From positions 3,144,554 to 3,208,553 of the forward strand of contig JAVDKL010000001.1 in the NCBI GenBank assembly GCA_030849965.1: a stretch of 64,000 nt of DNA, in the 5' to 3' direction. Under the pieces are notes generated by a model. The model saw only the letters and a list, made by a program, of their open reading frames with translations, made no database searches and was not told the DNA's origin. Made by a program: the position numbers and the translations under genes. This stretch comes from Schauerella fraxinea (GTDB lineage: Bacteria > Pseudomonadota > Gammaproteobacteria > Burkholderiales > Burkholderiaceae_B). This document shows, piece after piece, positions 1 through 8,685 of the stretch; position 1 is the stretch's first letter; the number at the start of each line of letters is the position of its first letter.

Positions 1-419
1 TCGGGTTCGACGATTTGAAGACGGCGCCTGAACTCTCCACCAACAACAAGCGAGTGGTTGCACGCGCCACCTTGATGCCCGAACTGCGCAGCCGGCTGGG
101 CGGCTATTCGGTCGCCGAACTCACCGCGATCTTCGAGGCGCAGGGCTTGCCCTTCGCACCCATCGTCAAACCCGAAGCGCTCTACGACGATCCGCATTTG
201 AAGGCCACCGGCGGCCTGGCCGACGTGCGTTTGCCCGACGGCGAACGTGCCGGGCAAACCGTGGGTGCCGCGCTCTTTCCCATCACGATGGACGGCGCGC
301 GGCTGGGCGTGCGCAGCGATCCGCCGACCGTGGGCGAACACACCGCACATGTGCTGGGCGAACTCGGCTTCAGCGCCGATGAGATTGCAGGACTGAACAA
401 AGACGGCGTGGTGGCATGA
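1..419 (+). CDS. Class III (CaiB/BaiF) CoA-transferase, 3' part only
   Basis: This is the C-terminal end of a family III CoA-transferase cut by the window edge; the frame is open from base 3. Such enzymes move CoA between acyl-CoA and free acid in the cytoplasm. The visible part has the usual C-terminal features: an 'F-D-D-L-K/A-P-E-L-S-T-N-N-K-R-V' segment (compare 'P-R-F-A-T-N' in the full-length copies at 48970 and 58977), 'IVKPEALYDDPHLKA', and a terminal 'PPTVGEHTAHVLGELGFS'. It is followed after about 80 bases by a Bug receptor gene in the same direction. The substrate cannot be told from this fragment. Confidence 0.85.
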   Translation, partial: GFDDLKTAPELSTNNKRVVARATLMPELRSRLGGYSVAELTAIFEAQGLPFAPIVKPEALYDDPHLKATGGLADVRLPDGERAGQTVGAALFPITMDGARLGVRSDPPTVGEHTAHVLGELGFSADEIAGLNKDGVVA

Positions 420-447
420 CGCGCTGATTCGAATCGCTGCGCACCGA

Positions 448-470
448 CGCCGGCCGCAAAAGAGCCGGCG
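448..470. other. Small stem-loop between CoA-transferase and Bug genes
   Basis: CGCCGGC (448-454) pairs with GCCGGCG (464-470) around a 9-base A-rich loop. No T-run follows, so it may be an intercistronic processing or stability element rather than a terminator. Confidence 0.35.
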
Positions 471-500
471 CGTGCAACAACAATAATGAGGAGACAACAC

Positions 501-1487
501 ATGAAAAAGAATGCTGTCGATCACACGCGCCGCGCCTTGTTGGCGGCGTTGGGCGGTACGGCTGCGCTGGGCGCCATGCCGGTGTGGGCGCAAAGCGATC
601 GGCCGATCCGCTTCATCCTGCCGTTGAGTGTGGGCTCGGGCGTGGATGCGATTACGCGTGCGGCGGGTCCCGCACTGTCGGCCGCGTTGGGCCATACGGT
701 GGTCGTCGAAAACCAGGCGGGTGCGGGCGGCATCGTGGGCACGTCGGCGCTCGTGCGTTCGCCACCGGATGGGCTGACGCTCTCGATGGTGTCGAACAAC
801 CATGTCATCTATCCGAGCGTGTACAAGTCGCTGCCGTTCGATCCGATTGCCGACATCACACCGATCTCGGTGGTCTGTACCACGCCCTTCCTGCTGGTGG
901 TCAATCCGAAACGATTGCCGGTGAAAACGGTGCCCGAGCTGGTCGCGATGCTGCGCGAGAAGAGCGACACGTTCAACTATGCGTCGTCGGGCAACGGCAC
1001 AGTGCTGCACCTGGCGGCGGAACTGTTCATGCAGCAAGCCGGGTTGAAAATCCGTCACATTCCCTACAAGGGCACGGGTCCGATGGTTACCGACCTGATC
1101 GGCGGTCAGGTCGATGTGGGTGTGGTGTCGCTGCCCTCGGCATTGCCGCATGTGCAAAGTGGCGCGCTGGTGGCGCTGGGCGTGTGCGGTCCGCAACGCA
1201 CGGCGACGCTCCCCAATCTGCCGACCGTACGCGAGCAGGGCATGCCCGACTACGAGATCGAAGGGTGGGTGGCAGTGGTGGGGCCGGCCAAGCTGCCGAA
1301 GGCCGATGTGGATCGCATCTACGCCGGCTTCCAGAAGGCCTACACCAGCCCGGAAGTGAAAGCGCATATGGCCACGCAAGGCAACACCGTGGTGCTGCGC
1401 CCGCCTGCCGAAACGGCGGCGTACTTCGCGTCCGAATTGAAGAAGTACGCCGCGATCGTGGCGTCGTCGGGGCTGGAGGCGCAGTAG
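501..1487 (+). CDS. Bug-family periplasmic solute receptor (tripartite tricarboxylate transporter type)
   Basis: A 328-aa Bug/TctC-type substrate-binding protein, expected in the periplasm where it binds a carboxylate-like solute. The start at 501 is chosen because GAGGAG lies just upstream; an in-frame ATG at 486 has no such site. The N-terminus has a signal peptide with twin arginines (TRRALLAAL) and a cleavage-like VWAQ, so Tat export is possible. Family marks include 'PIRFILPLSVGSGVDAITRAAG', 'VVENQAGAGGIVG', 'NYASSGNGT' and 'HIPYKGTGPM'. No TctA/TctB membrane genes are next to it, so it is an orphan receptor. It probably serves the preceding CoA-transferase pathway; the ligand is unknown. 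Confidence 0.9.
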   Translation: MKKNAVDHTRRALLAALGGTAALGAMPVWAQSDRPIRFILPLSVGSGVDAITRAAGPALSAALGHTVVVENQAGAGGIVGTSALVRSPPDGLTLSMVSNNHVIYPSVYKSLPFDPIADITPISVVCTTPFLLVVNPKRLPVKTVPELVAMLREKSDTFNYASSGNGTVLHLAAELFMQQAGLKIRHIPYKGTGPMVTDLIGGQVDVGVVSLPSALPHVQSGALVALGVCGPQRTATLPNLPTVREQGMPDYEIEGWVAVVGPAKLPKADVDRIYAGFQKAYTSPEVKAHMATQGNTVVLRPPAETAAYFASELKKYAAIVASSGLEAQ

Positions 1488-1489
1488 GG

Positions 1490-3289
1490 TCAGGGGGGCG
1501 TGAAGGGCGCGGGCACAACTTGCCCATCGCCTGACAACCGGACATACCCTTCATGCGCGGCGAGCACCGTCTCCATCTGCACGGTGTGGGCAAACACGAA
1601 GTCGTCGCCATAGATCGTTTCGTCGGGAAACTCCGAAATCAGCGCGAGCGGTGCCGCCTCGCGCGCATCTTCGGCCACCAGGATCGGGATGCCGTTGAGC
1701 AGCTCGAAGCCGTCTTCCAATGCATGGGCGCGAAAGAGCGCAATCTGGTGTGTATTGAAGTCCAGCAAGCCGGGCAGTCGCCCCAAGCGTTGCGTGACGT
1801 GTTCGATCAGTGCGCGCGCGCGGTCGCCCCAGCCCGGGTGATGACGCAGGATAAGGAAGAAGCCTTTGGGGATCGTCCAGAGTTCGAAGCCGCGCGGCAG
1901 ATAGCCCGACATCGGGCGCGTCCATTCGTGCGCGGGATAGCCATGCAGGTTGATGTGCAATGCCGCGCCGCTGATGGCCAATGCATGCTGGCGCGCTTCG
2001 CGCTCGTAGAACGGTGCGCGTTCACGATAGGCGATGTCGTCGCCCAATGCGGAGTAGCGCGCGGCATGATGCATGTGGCGCGGATGCGTGGCGCACAGGT
2101 CGCGATGCATGGCGTAACCGTCGGGATTCTCGACGCCGATGAGCGCGAAGTGTGCTTCATCGCGCAACGCGTGCGCGGCGCGCAGCACCCCCACCACGCC
2201 CGAGCTTTCGTTGGCATGCTGCGCAGCCGAGATCACGATTGCGGGCTGGGCGCTTTTGACGTACGTGCCCCACACCGTGCGGCCCTGGCGTGAGGGCGCG
2301 TCGAAACGTTCGCCGCCAAGCGCATCGAGTTCATACGCCACGCGTTCGATCGGCAGTGCGCGCGTGGCCGCCGCCAGCGGCTGATCGTCGCTTGAGGGTA
2401 TAGGTGGCGTCACGGCAGCGAACGGTTCGGTGGCGATGACGAGGTGAATCGCGCCGTCCGCGCTTGCGCGCACGTCAGGCGCAAACTGGCCCGGCTGCAG
2501 GCCGCGATCGCCGAGCGGGCGGCCGCTGTGCAGCTGGAATATTTCGAGCAGGCTGAAGTAGATGTCTTCGTGGAGTGCTTCGAAGAGGCTCACGACCTCA
2601 TCGCCGTAGTGCAGATCCAGCTCGGAACCCGGCATGTTCAGGCGTACGGAGAGGCGTTCGAAGTAGGGCTCTTGCGTGCCCCAGGGGTGCAAACGCACGG
2701 TATCGATCAATGCCGCGAACGCGGTTTCGAGATCGGTGGTGCGGGCAGCATCCTGCGCGCCTTTGCCTTTGCCTTTGCCTTCGCTCTCGTCATCCGCGCG
2801 CGACGCCCGTACCCAACCGGTGGGCGTGAGGTTGACGGCACCCGTGTGATCCACGCGTTCGACGTTGGGTGCGAACACGTCCAAGTGCTGCGTGCGCCCA
2901 TCGCGATACGACAGTTCCACCTCGTATACCAACGCCGGTTCGCCCGGTGTGAGCGTGACGTCGACGTTTGCGAGCATGCCGACCAACGGATAGGCTTCGA
3001 GCGTGAACCGTTTGGCGGTGGCCGCAGGATGAACGGGATAGCGCACCGTTACGCGGTCGACGTCAGTGAGATCGATGTCTTCGACGAACGCATGGATGAG
3101 CGGCTTGTAGGCACTGCGAAATCGCGCGGTAACACCGGCGCGGGCCAAGCGCTGCTCGGCCGCGATGCGAGCGGCGCGATCGTCGAACACCCAGGCTTCT
3201 AGGGTGCCGCCACGCCAGGCTTCAGTGGAAAATTCGTCGACCAGACTGTCCAGCGTGCGCGCGAAGCGCCGGTCCAACAACGTCGTCAT
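1490..3289 (-). CDS. M14-like zinc carboxypeptidase-family protein
   Basis: A 599-aa protein with a metallocarboxypeptidase (M14) type domain in its second half. The zinc-binding H-x-x-E appears as HANE at about residues 358-361, in 'SAAQHANESSG'. A later His-rich segment, 'LHINLHGYPAHEW', could supply the third ligand. The first ~300 residues are beta-rich and not recognised; they include a GKGKGKG linker encoded by TTTGCC repeats near 2760-2780. The start at 3289 is preferred over an upstream ATG at 3346 because CAAGG precedes it and the longer N-terminus looks like non-coding sequence. No signal peptide is evident. It converges with the Bug gene (2 bases apart). Substrate unknown. Confidence 0.75.
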   Translation of the reverse strand: MTTLLDRRFARTLDSLVDEFSTEAWRGGTLEAWVFDDRAARIAAEQRLARAGVTARFRSAYKPLIHAFVEDIDLTDVDRVTVRYPVHPAATAKRFTLEAYPLVGMLANVDVTLTPGEPALVYEVELSYRDGRTQHLDVFAPNVERVDHTGAVNLTPTGWVRASRADDESEGKGKGKGAQDAARTTDLETAFAALIDTVRLHPWGTQEPYFERLSVRLNMPGSELDLHYGDEVVSLFEALHEDIYFSLLEIFQLHSGRPLGDRGLQPGQFAPDVRASADGAIHLVIATEPFAAVTPPIPSSDDQPLAAATRALPIERVAYELDALGGERFDAPSRQGRTVWGTYVKSAQPAIVISAAQHANESSGVVGVLRAAHALRDEAHFALIGVENPDGYAMHRDLCATHPRHMHHAARYSALGDDIAYRERAPFYEREARQHALAISGAALHINLHGYPAHEWTRPMSGYLPRGFELWTIPKGFFLILRHHPGWGDRARALIEHVTQRLGRLPGLLDFNTHQIALFRAHALEDGFELLNGIPILVAEDAREAAPLALISEFPDETIYGDDFVFAHTVQMETVLAAHEGYVRLSGDGQVVPAPFTPP

Positions 3290-3462
3290 GAGCCTTGAGG
3301 TCCTTACGTTTGCGTGATGCGGCGGCGCAAGAGCCACGCCGCACACATGACGTGCGCGGCGTTATCGCGGCATCGAAGGGCTCAAGGATAATCACAAACG
3401 TGAAACGCCCACATACTAAAAATCACTTTTTTTATGCAGGAATCGCCGGTGGAACAGGCTGA

Positions 3463-3813
3463 TCAGCGCCCCATGCGGCGGCGCTCGTCCAGTTCACGCA
3501 TGCACTGGCTGGTGCCATTGAGCATTTCGGCGCGCGTGCTGGTTTCGCGATTGACCCGCTCGACGCACAGGTTGTAGTTCTCCAGGCTCTCGGGCGAGTT
3601 GGTCACCAACGGCGGGGGCGGCGGCGCGCTGGGATCGGGGATCTCGCGCATGCGCAACTGCGGCGGCGCGTTGGGGTTGGCAACGACGTTGCCCGGCTCG
3701 GGATAGCGAAAGCCATCAGCGGTGGCGGTGGGTACGGGTTGGGCCATGGCGGCCGACGCGGCAAGCGTGCCGGCCACGGCGCACGCATACAAGGCACTGC
3801 GAATCAGGTTCAT
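3463..3813 (-). CDS. Small secreted protein of unknown function
   Basis: A 116-aa protein with a clear Sec signal peptide (hydrophobic core 'ALYACAVAGTLAASAAMA', cleavage after AMA-Q). The mature part is Pro-rich (D-P-S-A-P-P-P-P-P) and then charged, with two Cys (in 'YNLCVERV' and 'TSQCMREL') that could form one disulfide. I do not recognise a family. A periplasmic location is inferred from the signal. It stands alone downstream of the AllA-like gene, separated from it by a large stem-loop. Confidence 0.7.
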   Translation of the reverse strand: MNLIRSALYACAVAGTLAASAAMAQPVPTATADGFRYPEPGNVVANPNAPPQLRMREIPDPSAPPPPPLVTNSPESLENYNLCVERVNRETSTRAEMLNGTSQCMRELDERRRMGR

Positions 3814-3878
3814 GAAGCTGTCCTTTCAAATGGGCGCGGCGAGGTCTGAAAAAAGATCGTCGCGGTCCCGGTCAACAT

Positions 3879-3922
3879 AACCCGGATGCCTGCCCGCGCG
3901 CGGGCATTCATGTAACCGGGTT
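3879..3922. terminator. Stem-loop after the nic enzyme operon
   Basis: An outer AACCCGG/CCGGGTT pair (3879-3885 with 3916-3922) encloses the perfect 16-base palindrome TGCCCGCGCGCGGGCA (3891-3906). A short T-run follows on the + strand only. Its place 27 bases past the AllA-like stop codon suggests it ends or stabilises the leftward operon transcript. Confidence 0.45.
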
Positions 3923-3948
3923 TTCGGTCAGCGCCCGAGAAGATCAGT

Positions 3949-4617
3949 TCAACGCTCAAGAATATAAACGTGGGGAAGCCGCTGGAACGCCGACTCCTGG
4001 GCGGGCGCACCGTGCTGCATATGCGCGACCAGGTCGATGGTGGTTGAGTCACGGGTCAACATCAAGCACGTCGCTTCGCCGGTTGCCACTTGCGTCGCGT
4101 GCCAACAGCCCGGCTGCATGCATACGCCTTGGCCGGGCGCGATATCGAACGCGCGCAAGGTAGCGAGGTCGGGCGCGCCCTGCGCGTCCGAACAGGCCAC
4201 CACGTGTATGACGCCCACGCTTCCCAGCGGCACGATGGCTTGTTGCGTGAGGTGATGCACTTCAAGCGTATCGATACGACCATCGCAGCGACGGTAATTC
4301 ACCCCCAGCACTTCGGTGCGGCCGCCGCTGCCGGTGTCGAACGCATGCTGATGCCAGAAATCGGTATTGACGTTGGTGAACGCCGGGGTGGGCGCTTTTG
4401 CGTCGTACGGCAGGCCCAGCATCGCGCCATACGGCGCGAAGGCGGCCGCCGAAAGCGGTTCGATCGACAAGGGAAGATCGGCAGGTGCCGCTGGGCGCGG
4501 CAAGCCTTGTTCGTTCGAGGTGGCTTGTTCGGCAGTGGCTTGGCTTGCGGGAGTGAGCGCGGGCACAGCCGCGCGCGGCGCGGACCGCGATGTGGGCAAA
4601 CGAGAAAACGGGGGCAT
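3949..4617 (-). CDS. AllA-like ureidoglycolate lyase family protein
   Basis: A 222-aa protein with an AllA-type (ureidoglycolate lyase) cupin-like domain from about residue 50: 'IEPLSAAAFAPYGAML', 'NVNTDFWHQH', 'VIHVVACSD', 'PGQGVCMQPGCWHATQV'. Family members cleave ureidoglycolate to glyoxylate and urea. The start at 4617 sits 20 bases after the stop of the molybdopterin subunit gene. A longer reading to 4782 would run into that gene and is out of character. The first ~45 residues are low-complexity. It is the last gene of the leftward nic operon, where no ureide step is expected, so its actual substrate is open. Confidence 0.75.
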   Translation of the reverse strand: MPPFSRLPTSRSAPRAAVPALTPASQATAEQATSNEQGLPRPAAPADLPLSIEPLSAAAFAPYGAMLGLPYDAKAPTPAFTNVNTDFWHQHAFDTGSGGRTEVLGVNYRRCDGRIDTLEVHHLTQQAIVPLGSVGVIHVVACSDAQGAPDLATLRAFDIAPGQGVCMQPGCWHATQVATGEATCLMLTRDSTTIDLVAHMQHGAPAQESAFQRLPHVYILER

Positions 4618-4636
4618 GGCAATCCAGTCGGGCGGT

Positions 4637-6979
4637 TCAGCGCGACGATAGCATTGCCCGCACGGTGTCGGGTGTGAACGGCGGCGCGCGAAAGCGCACG
4701 CCGGTGGCATCGAACAACGCATTGGCAACGGCTGCCGGCCCCGGCACCGATGCCGACTCGCCCGCGCCCAAAGGCGGCTCATCCTGCCGCGGCATCAGCA
4801 CCACGTCGATCTCGGGCACCTCGTCAAAGCTCAGGATCGGATAGCCGCCCCATTCGAGACTTGCCACGCCGTCGGCATCGAAGGCGACGCGCTCCTTGAG
4901 CACGCGGCTGAGCACCTGAATCACATTGCCGTGCATCTGATGCCGCACGCCATCGGGATTGACCATCATGCCGGTGTCCTGGCCGATGGTGACGCGATCG
5001 ATCACGATACGGCCGGTGGTGGGATCGACGGTAAGGTCGACGATCCAGGCTGACCACGCGGCGCCGAAGCCCGGGAACCGGCTGTGCACGTAGCGCGCGT
5101 ATGCCACGCCGCGCCCGCGCAACAACCCATCGGCGGCGGGCCTGCCCCGTGTGCCGGGGTGTCCGGGTTGCCAGGTGGCGCGGGCGGCGACGGCGCGCAG
5201 CAGATCGGCCGCGCGCGTGTCGTCGAGATGCCGCAGCCGGAAGTCGACCGGATCGGCGCCCGCGTCATGCGCCAGTTCGTCGACGAACGAATCGTGGGCA
5301 AAGGAATTGGGCAATGCGGAAACGCCGCGCAGCCAGGCCGCGCGAACCAGTGCGGGCATGTCGTGGCAGACCGCGCGCAGATGCTTGAAGCGATAGGGGC
5401 TGACGGCGGTGCGGTCGCCCATTTCGAGAACCCGCGGCGTGGCGGCGATCTTGCCGATGAGCAGCGACGCCAGAAGCGGGGCATCGTTGGAGGGATAGCG
5501 GGTAGTGAAGTCGTACGCGCCCAAGCCGCCATCGGCGTCGAGTGCGCCGCGCACCGTCATCAACTGCGCGGCGCCCTTGGGCTCCCACGCATGTTCTTGT
5601 TCGCGGCTGAGTTGCACGCGCACAGGGGCGCCTGCGGCGCGCGACAGGAGCGCGGCATCGGCGGCAACATCGTCGGCGCAGTTGCGGCCATAGCAGCCCG
5701 AGGCCTCCAGACGCACGATTTCGATGCGGTCTTCGCCGACGTCCAACAGCCGATCCAGATCGATGCGCAGCATGTGCGGATTTTGCGTGCCGGACCAGAT
5801 CGTGAGGCCGTCAGGGGTGTAGTCGGCCACCGCGCACGATGGCCCGATCGAGGCATGCATCTGATACGGCCACACGTAGGTGCGCGAGAGTGGCTGCGCC
5901 GCATGCGCCAACGCGGTATCCACGTCGCCGTGCGCGGTTAACGGACGCGCCGTTGAGGGGGCATTCAAAAGCGCCGTTTCGATGGACGACAGATCGGGGC
6001 CGGGCGGTATGGGCCGCCAGCGTGCCTGGATTCGACGTGCGGCCGCGATGGCCTGCTCTTCACGCTCGGCCACCACGCCGATGAAGTCGCCTTCAACCAC
6101 GAGATGCCGTACGCCAGGCAAGCGCAGGCACGCAGCGCGGTCGACGTCGATGAGACTGGTGCCGACGAACGCGCCGCAATCGCGGCCGGTATAGGGCGGC
6201 CGCACGACGCGCCCGTGCAGCATGCCAGGCACGCGCACATCGTGCACAAAAGTGAGTACGCCGGTGGCTTTGGCGGGAATGTCCACACGCGGCGGGGCGC
6301 TACCGACAAGGCGGTACGCCGAGACGGGCTTGAGCGGTACATCGTCGGCGAGCGTGAGCGCGATGCGCTGACCGGTAAGCAGGTCGGCATATGAAAAGCC
6401 GGGGATGGCCGCATTGCGTTCACGCGCGCCAGCCGCTTCGGCAGGCGCGGCGTTGGGCGCGCTATCGGGGCTGCGTGACGGGTCGATCGCGTCGTGGGTT
6501 GGGGCGGCCAACACCACGCCATCGCGGATCTGCAGCGTATCGCGCGGCACCCTCAACCGCTCGGCAGCCGCGTCCAGCAGCCACTCGCGCGCTTGTGCCG
6601 CCGCACGGCGCAGTGGCACGGCCGAGATTTGAATCGTGGCGCTGGCGATCGTCGGACCCTGATTGGGCGCGGCTTCGGTGTGGCCGAGCGTCATCGTCAC
6701 GCGATCGAGCGGCACGTAAAGTTCTTCTGCCACGATCTGCGCCAGCGCCGTGCGAATGCCGGTGCCCAGATCGACGTGGCCGTTGAAAGCCTCGATGCGG
6801 CCGTCATCGCATAAGGCGATGAAGATGTCGGGCTTACTCGGCACGTAGTTCGACGCGGCGCCGGGTTGACCCGCCGCCGGCACTACCCCGCGCACAGGGG
6901 TGCGCAGCACGAGCAGTGTGCCCGGCCGATCGAGCAGCGCGCGATGCGCTGCTTTAGGCGTGCGCGGGGTGGCGGTCAA
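4637..6979 (-). CDS. Molybdopterin-binding subunit of nicotinate dehydrogenase (NicB-like, no cytochrome part)
   Basis: A 780-aa protein of the xanthine dehydrogenase/aldehyde oxidase large-subunit class with the IorB/NicB domain order. The first cofactor domain is at about residues 40-200 ('NGHVDLGTGIRTALAQI', 'GPTIASATIQ'). The hammerhead region starts near 240 ('VHDVRVPGMLHGRVVRPP'). Further cofactor segments include 'EASGCYGRN', 'RAAWLRGVS' and 'GQDTGMMVNPDG'. The catalytic Glu is in 'PPLGAGESAS' (E741 in this numbering). It should hydroxylate nicotinate at C6, passing electrons to NicA and cytochrome c. The reading opens with TTG and overlaps nicF by 26 bases; GTG codons at 6910 and 6895 are alternative starts. 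Known NicB proteins carry this domain and cytochrome c in one chain; here the cytochromes are encoded at 12321-15659. Confidence 0.85.
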   Translation of the reverse strand: MTATPRTPKAAHRALLDRPGTLLVLRTPVRGVVPAAGQPGAASNYVPSKPDIFIALCDDGRIEAFNGHVDLGTGIRTALAQIVAEELYVPLDRVTMTLGHTEAAPNQGPTIASATIQISAVPLRRAAAQAREWLLDAAAERLRVPRDTLQIRDGVVLAAPTHDAIDPSRSPDSAPNAAPAEAAGARERNAAIPGFSYADLLTGQRIALTLADDVPLKPVSAYRLVGSAPPRVDIPAKATGVLTFVHDVRVPGMLHGRVVRPPYTGRDCGAFVGTSLIDVDRAACLRLPGVRHLVVEGDFIGVVAEREEQAIAAARRIQARWRPIPPGPDLSSIETALLNAPSTARPLTAHGDVDTALAHAAQPLSRTYVWPYQMHASIGPSCAVADYTPDGLTIWSGTQNPHMLRIDLDRLLDVGEDRIEIVRLEASGCYGRNCADDVAADAALLSRAAGAPVRVQLSREQEHAWEPKGAAQLMTVRGALDADGGLGAYDFTTRYPSNDAPLLASLLIGKIAATPRVLEMGDRTAVSPYRFKHLRAVCHDMPALVRAAWLRGVSALPNSFAHDSFVDELAHDAGADPVDFRLRHLDDTRAADLLRAVAARATWQPGHPGTRGRPAADGLLRGRGVAYARYVHSRFPGFGAAWSAWIVDLTVDPTTGRIVIDRVTIGQDTGMMVNPDGVRHQMHGNVIQVLSRVLKERVAFDADGVASLEWGGYPILSFDEVPEIDVVLMPRQDEPPLGAGESASVPGPAAVANALFDATGVRFRAPPFTPDTVRAMLSSR

Positions 6980-7601
6980 GGTGGGCGCTCAACTGCGACA
7001 CGGCATCCGCATACGGCATGACGGCCGCATATTTTTGCTGCATGTCGAACAGGTTGGCGTCGTGCGGGCCGATGGCGCGGTCGCCGCAGCAGTCGGCCAC
7101 CACCAATGGCCGAAAACCCGCCGACATCGCATCGACGACGCTGGCGCGAACGCAGCCGCTGGTGGTGGCGCCAGCGATCAGCAGCGTCTGCACGCCGCGT
7201 TGCGCCAGCCAGGCTTGCAAGGTCGTGCCGTGAAACGCCGACGGCAACGTTTTGCGAATCACGACTTCTCCGGTCAGGGGCGTAAGCGACGGCACAATGG
7301 CGCTTGCCGGATCGTTTTCCTTGAGCGTGAGCATGCCCGGTACTTTCATGCAGAACACATTGGCATCGCTATCGTCGTCGGCGAACACGATGCGCGTATG
7401 CGCGATGGCGAATGCATGTTCGCGGGCGAAGGCCAGCAACGCCTCGGTTTGCGCGATGGCGGGTGCAATGTTGCCGCCGCCGAAGCGATTGGGGTCGGCA
7501 AAGCTATTGACGAAGTCGACGATGAGCAAGCCAAAAGGAGCGGCCAGCGGCAGGTCGGTGCCGAAGCCCTGACGGGCATAGGCGGAGATGTCGTCTTTCA
7601 T
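6954..7601 (-). CDS. nicF: Maleamate amidohydrolase (NicF), isochorismatase-like hydrolase
   Basis: A 215-aa cysteine hydrolase of the isochorismatase/N-carbamoylsarcosine amidase fold. The catalytic triad is visible: Asp29 (LLIVDF), Lys117 (VIRKTLPSAF) and Cys150 (GATTSGCVRAS). In the nic pathway NicF deaminates maleamate to maleate and ammonia in the cytoplasm. The ATG overlaps the nicX stop codon (ATGA), so the two are translationally coupled. The identification rests on family plus its position among nicE, nicD and nicX. Confidence 0.9.
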   Translation of the reverse strand: MKDDISAYARQGFGTDLPLAAPFGLLIVDFVNSFADPNRFGGGNIAPAIAQTEALLAFAREHAFAIAHTRIVFADDDSDANVFCMKVPGMLTLKENDPASAIVPSLTPLTGEVVIRKTLPSAFHGTTLQAWLAQRGVQTLLIAGATTSGCVRASVVDAMSAGFRPLVVADCCGDRAIGPHDANLFDMQQKYAAVMPYADAVSQLSAHLDRHPAHA

Positions 7602-8653
7602 GCGGCAGCCTCGGAGGTAGCGGTGTCGATCACGCGGCCGGCGTCGACGACGATGTCGCCGTCAAGACGCACGGTGCAGCCGCGCATGGGAATATCGATG
7701 TGGCAGGCGGTATTGCGATCGCCGCCGGCTTCGTTGTTGGGACCCATCGAAAACAGGAAATTGCCTTCAAACGCCCGCGCATCCATGCCGATCGTGGCCT
7801 CGCGATCGTAGTGCGCCAACATCGACCAGTGCGCGCGCGGCTGCAGGCCCCAGCCGATATGCGACATGGCGTAGGCGTCCGGGTCGTTGAACGACGCCAT
7901 GTACTCGTTGAGCAGATCGGCATGCACGCCGCCTTCGATCTTGCGCACGAAGCCGTCCTTGACGGTCAGGGTGATGGGCTCGCTGATGTACTGCTTCATG
8001 GGCAGCAGGATGTCGCCCCGATCGAGCACGATGCGGCCTTGGGTGCCGAGCTCATCGGGCCACGTCAGCACGAAGCCGCTGGGCCAATGATCCCACCGGC
8101 CCGGTTCATCCACGTAACCGTATTCGCTGATCGCAGGAAACTCGCCCAGCGGGCAATGCAGGTCGGTGCCGGCAGGCGATGTAATGTGCATCGTCTTGGC
8201 CGCTTCGATGCGCGCGGCCGCCCGCTTGACGCGTGCGCGGTCGGCCTCGGTGGGCACCATGCGGCAGAGCACTTCGGGTGGCTCCACGGCGAGCAGAATC
8301 TTGGTGCCGCCGCTCAGGATGTCGTGCTGCTCGGGCGAGAACAGCAACGTCATCAGATCCAGCACCAGATCGCTTTCTTTCAACGCGGCGATCGCGGCGC
8401 GGTTGCCGGTGAGCGGCGTGGTGCCCAGATAGGCGAGCGCATCGCGGCTAATCGCTTTCTCGCCATTGACCGGTGGCAGATCCAGCCGGTTGACGATGGC
8501 GCCCATCGACGCGACCGTGGTCATGGCGGTGCGCAGGGTTTGCGGGTGGGTGGCCGCGCCGGTCAGTACGGTCACGATCTGTCCGGATTCAAGCTTGGAC
8601 AGCGTGAGCACCTGGCGCCAGGCGGCCATCATATCGGCATCGCTTACGGGCAT
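7598..8653 (-). CDS. nicX: 2,5-dihydroxypyridine 5,6-dioxygenase (NicX)
   Basis: A 351-aa Fe(II) extradiol dioxygenase of the NicX type, related in fold to M29 aminopeptidases. It opens the ring of 2,5-dihydroxypyridine to N-formylmaleamate. The iron ligands known for Pseudomonas NicX are found at the same numbers: His265 (AMSHIGWG), His318 and Asp320 (ACHIDIP). The length matches the family. A good GAGGAG site lies before the ATG. It sits between nicD and nicF in the leftward operon. Confidence 0.93.
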   Translation of the reverse strand: MPVSDADMMAAWRQVLTLSKLESGQIVTVLTGAATHPQTLRTAMTTVASMGAIVNRLDLPPVNGEKAISRDALAYLGTTPLTGNRAAIAALKESDLVLDLMTLLFSPEQHDILSGGTKILLAVEPPEVLCRMVPTEADRARVKRAAARIEAAKTMHITSPAGTDLHCPLGEFPAISEYGYVDEPGRWDHWPSGFVLTWPDELGTQGRIVLDRGDILLPMKQYISEPITLTVKDGFVRKIEGGVHADLLNEYMASFNDPDAYAMSHIGWGLQPRAHWSMLAHYDREATIGMDARAFEGNFLFSMGPNNEAGGDRNTACHIDIPMRGCTVRLDGDIVVDAGRVIDTATSEAAA

Positions 8654-8685
8654 GGATAACTCCTCGGTGTGATGGGCATCATCGG

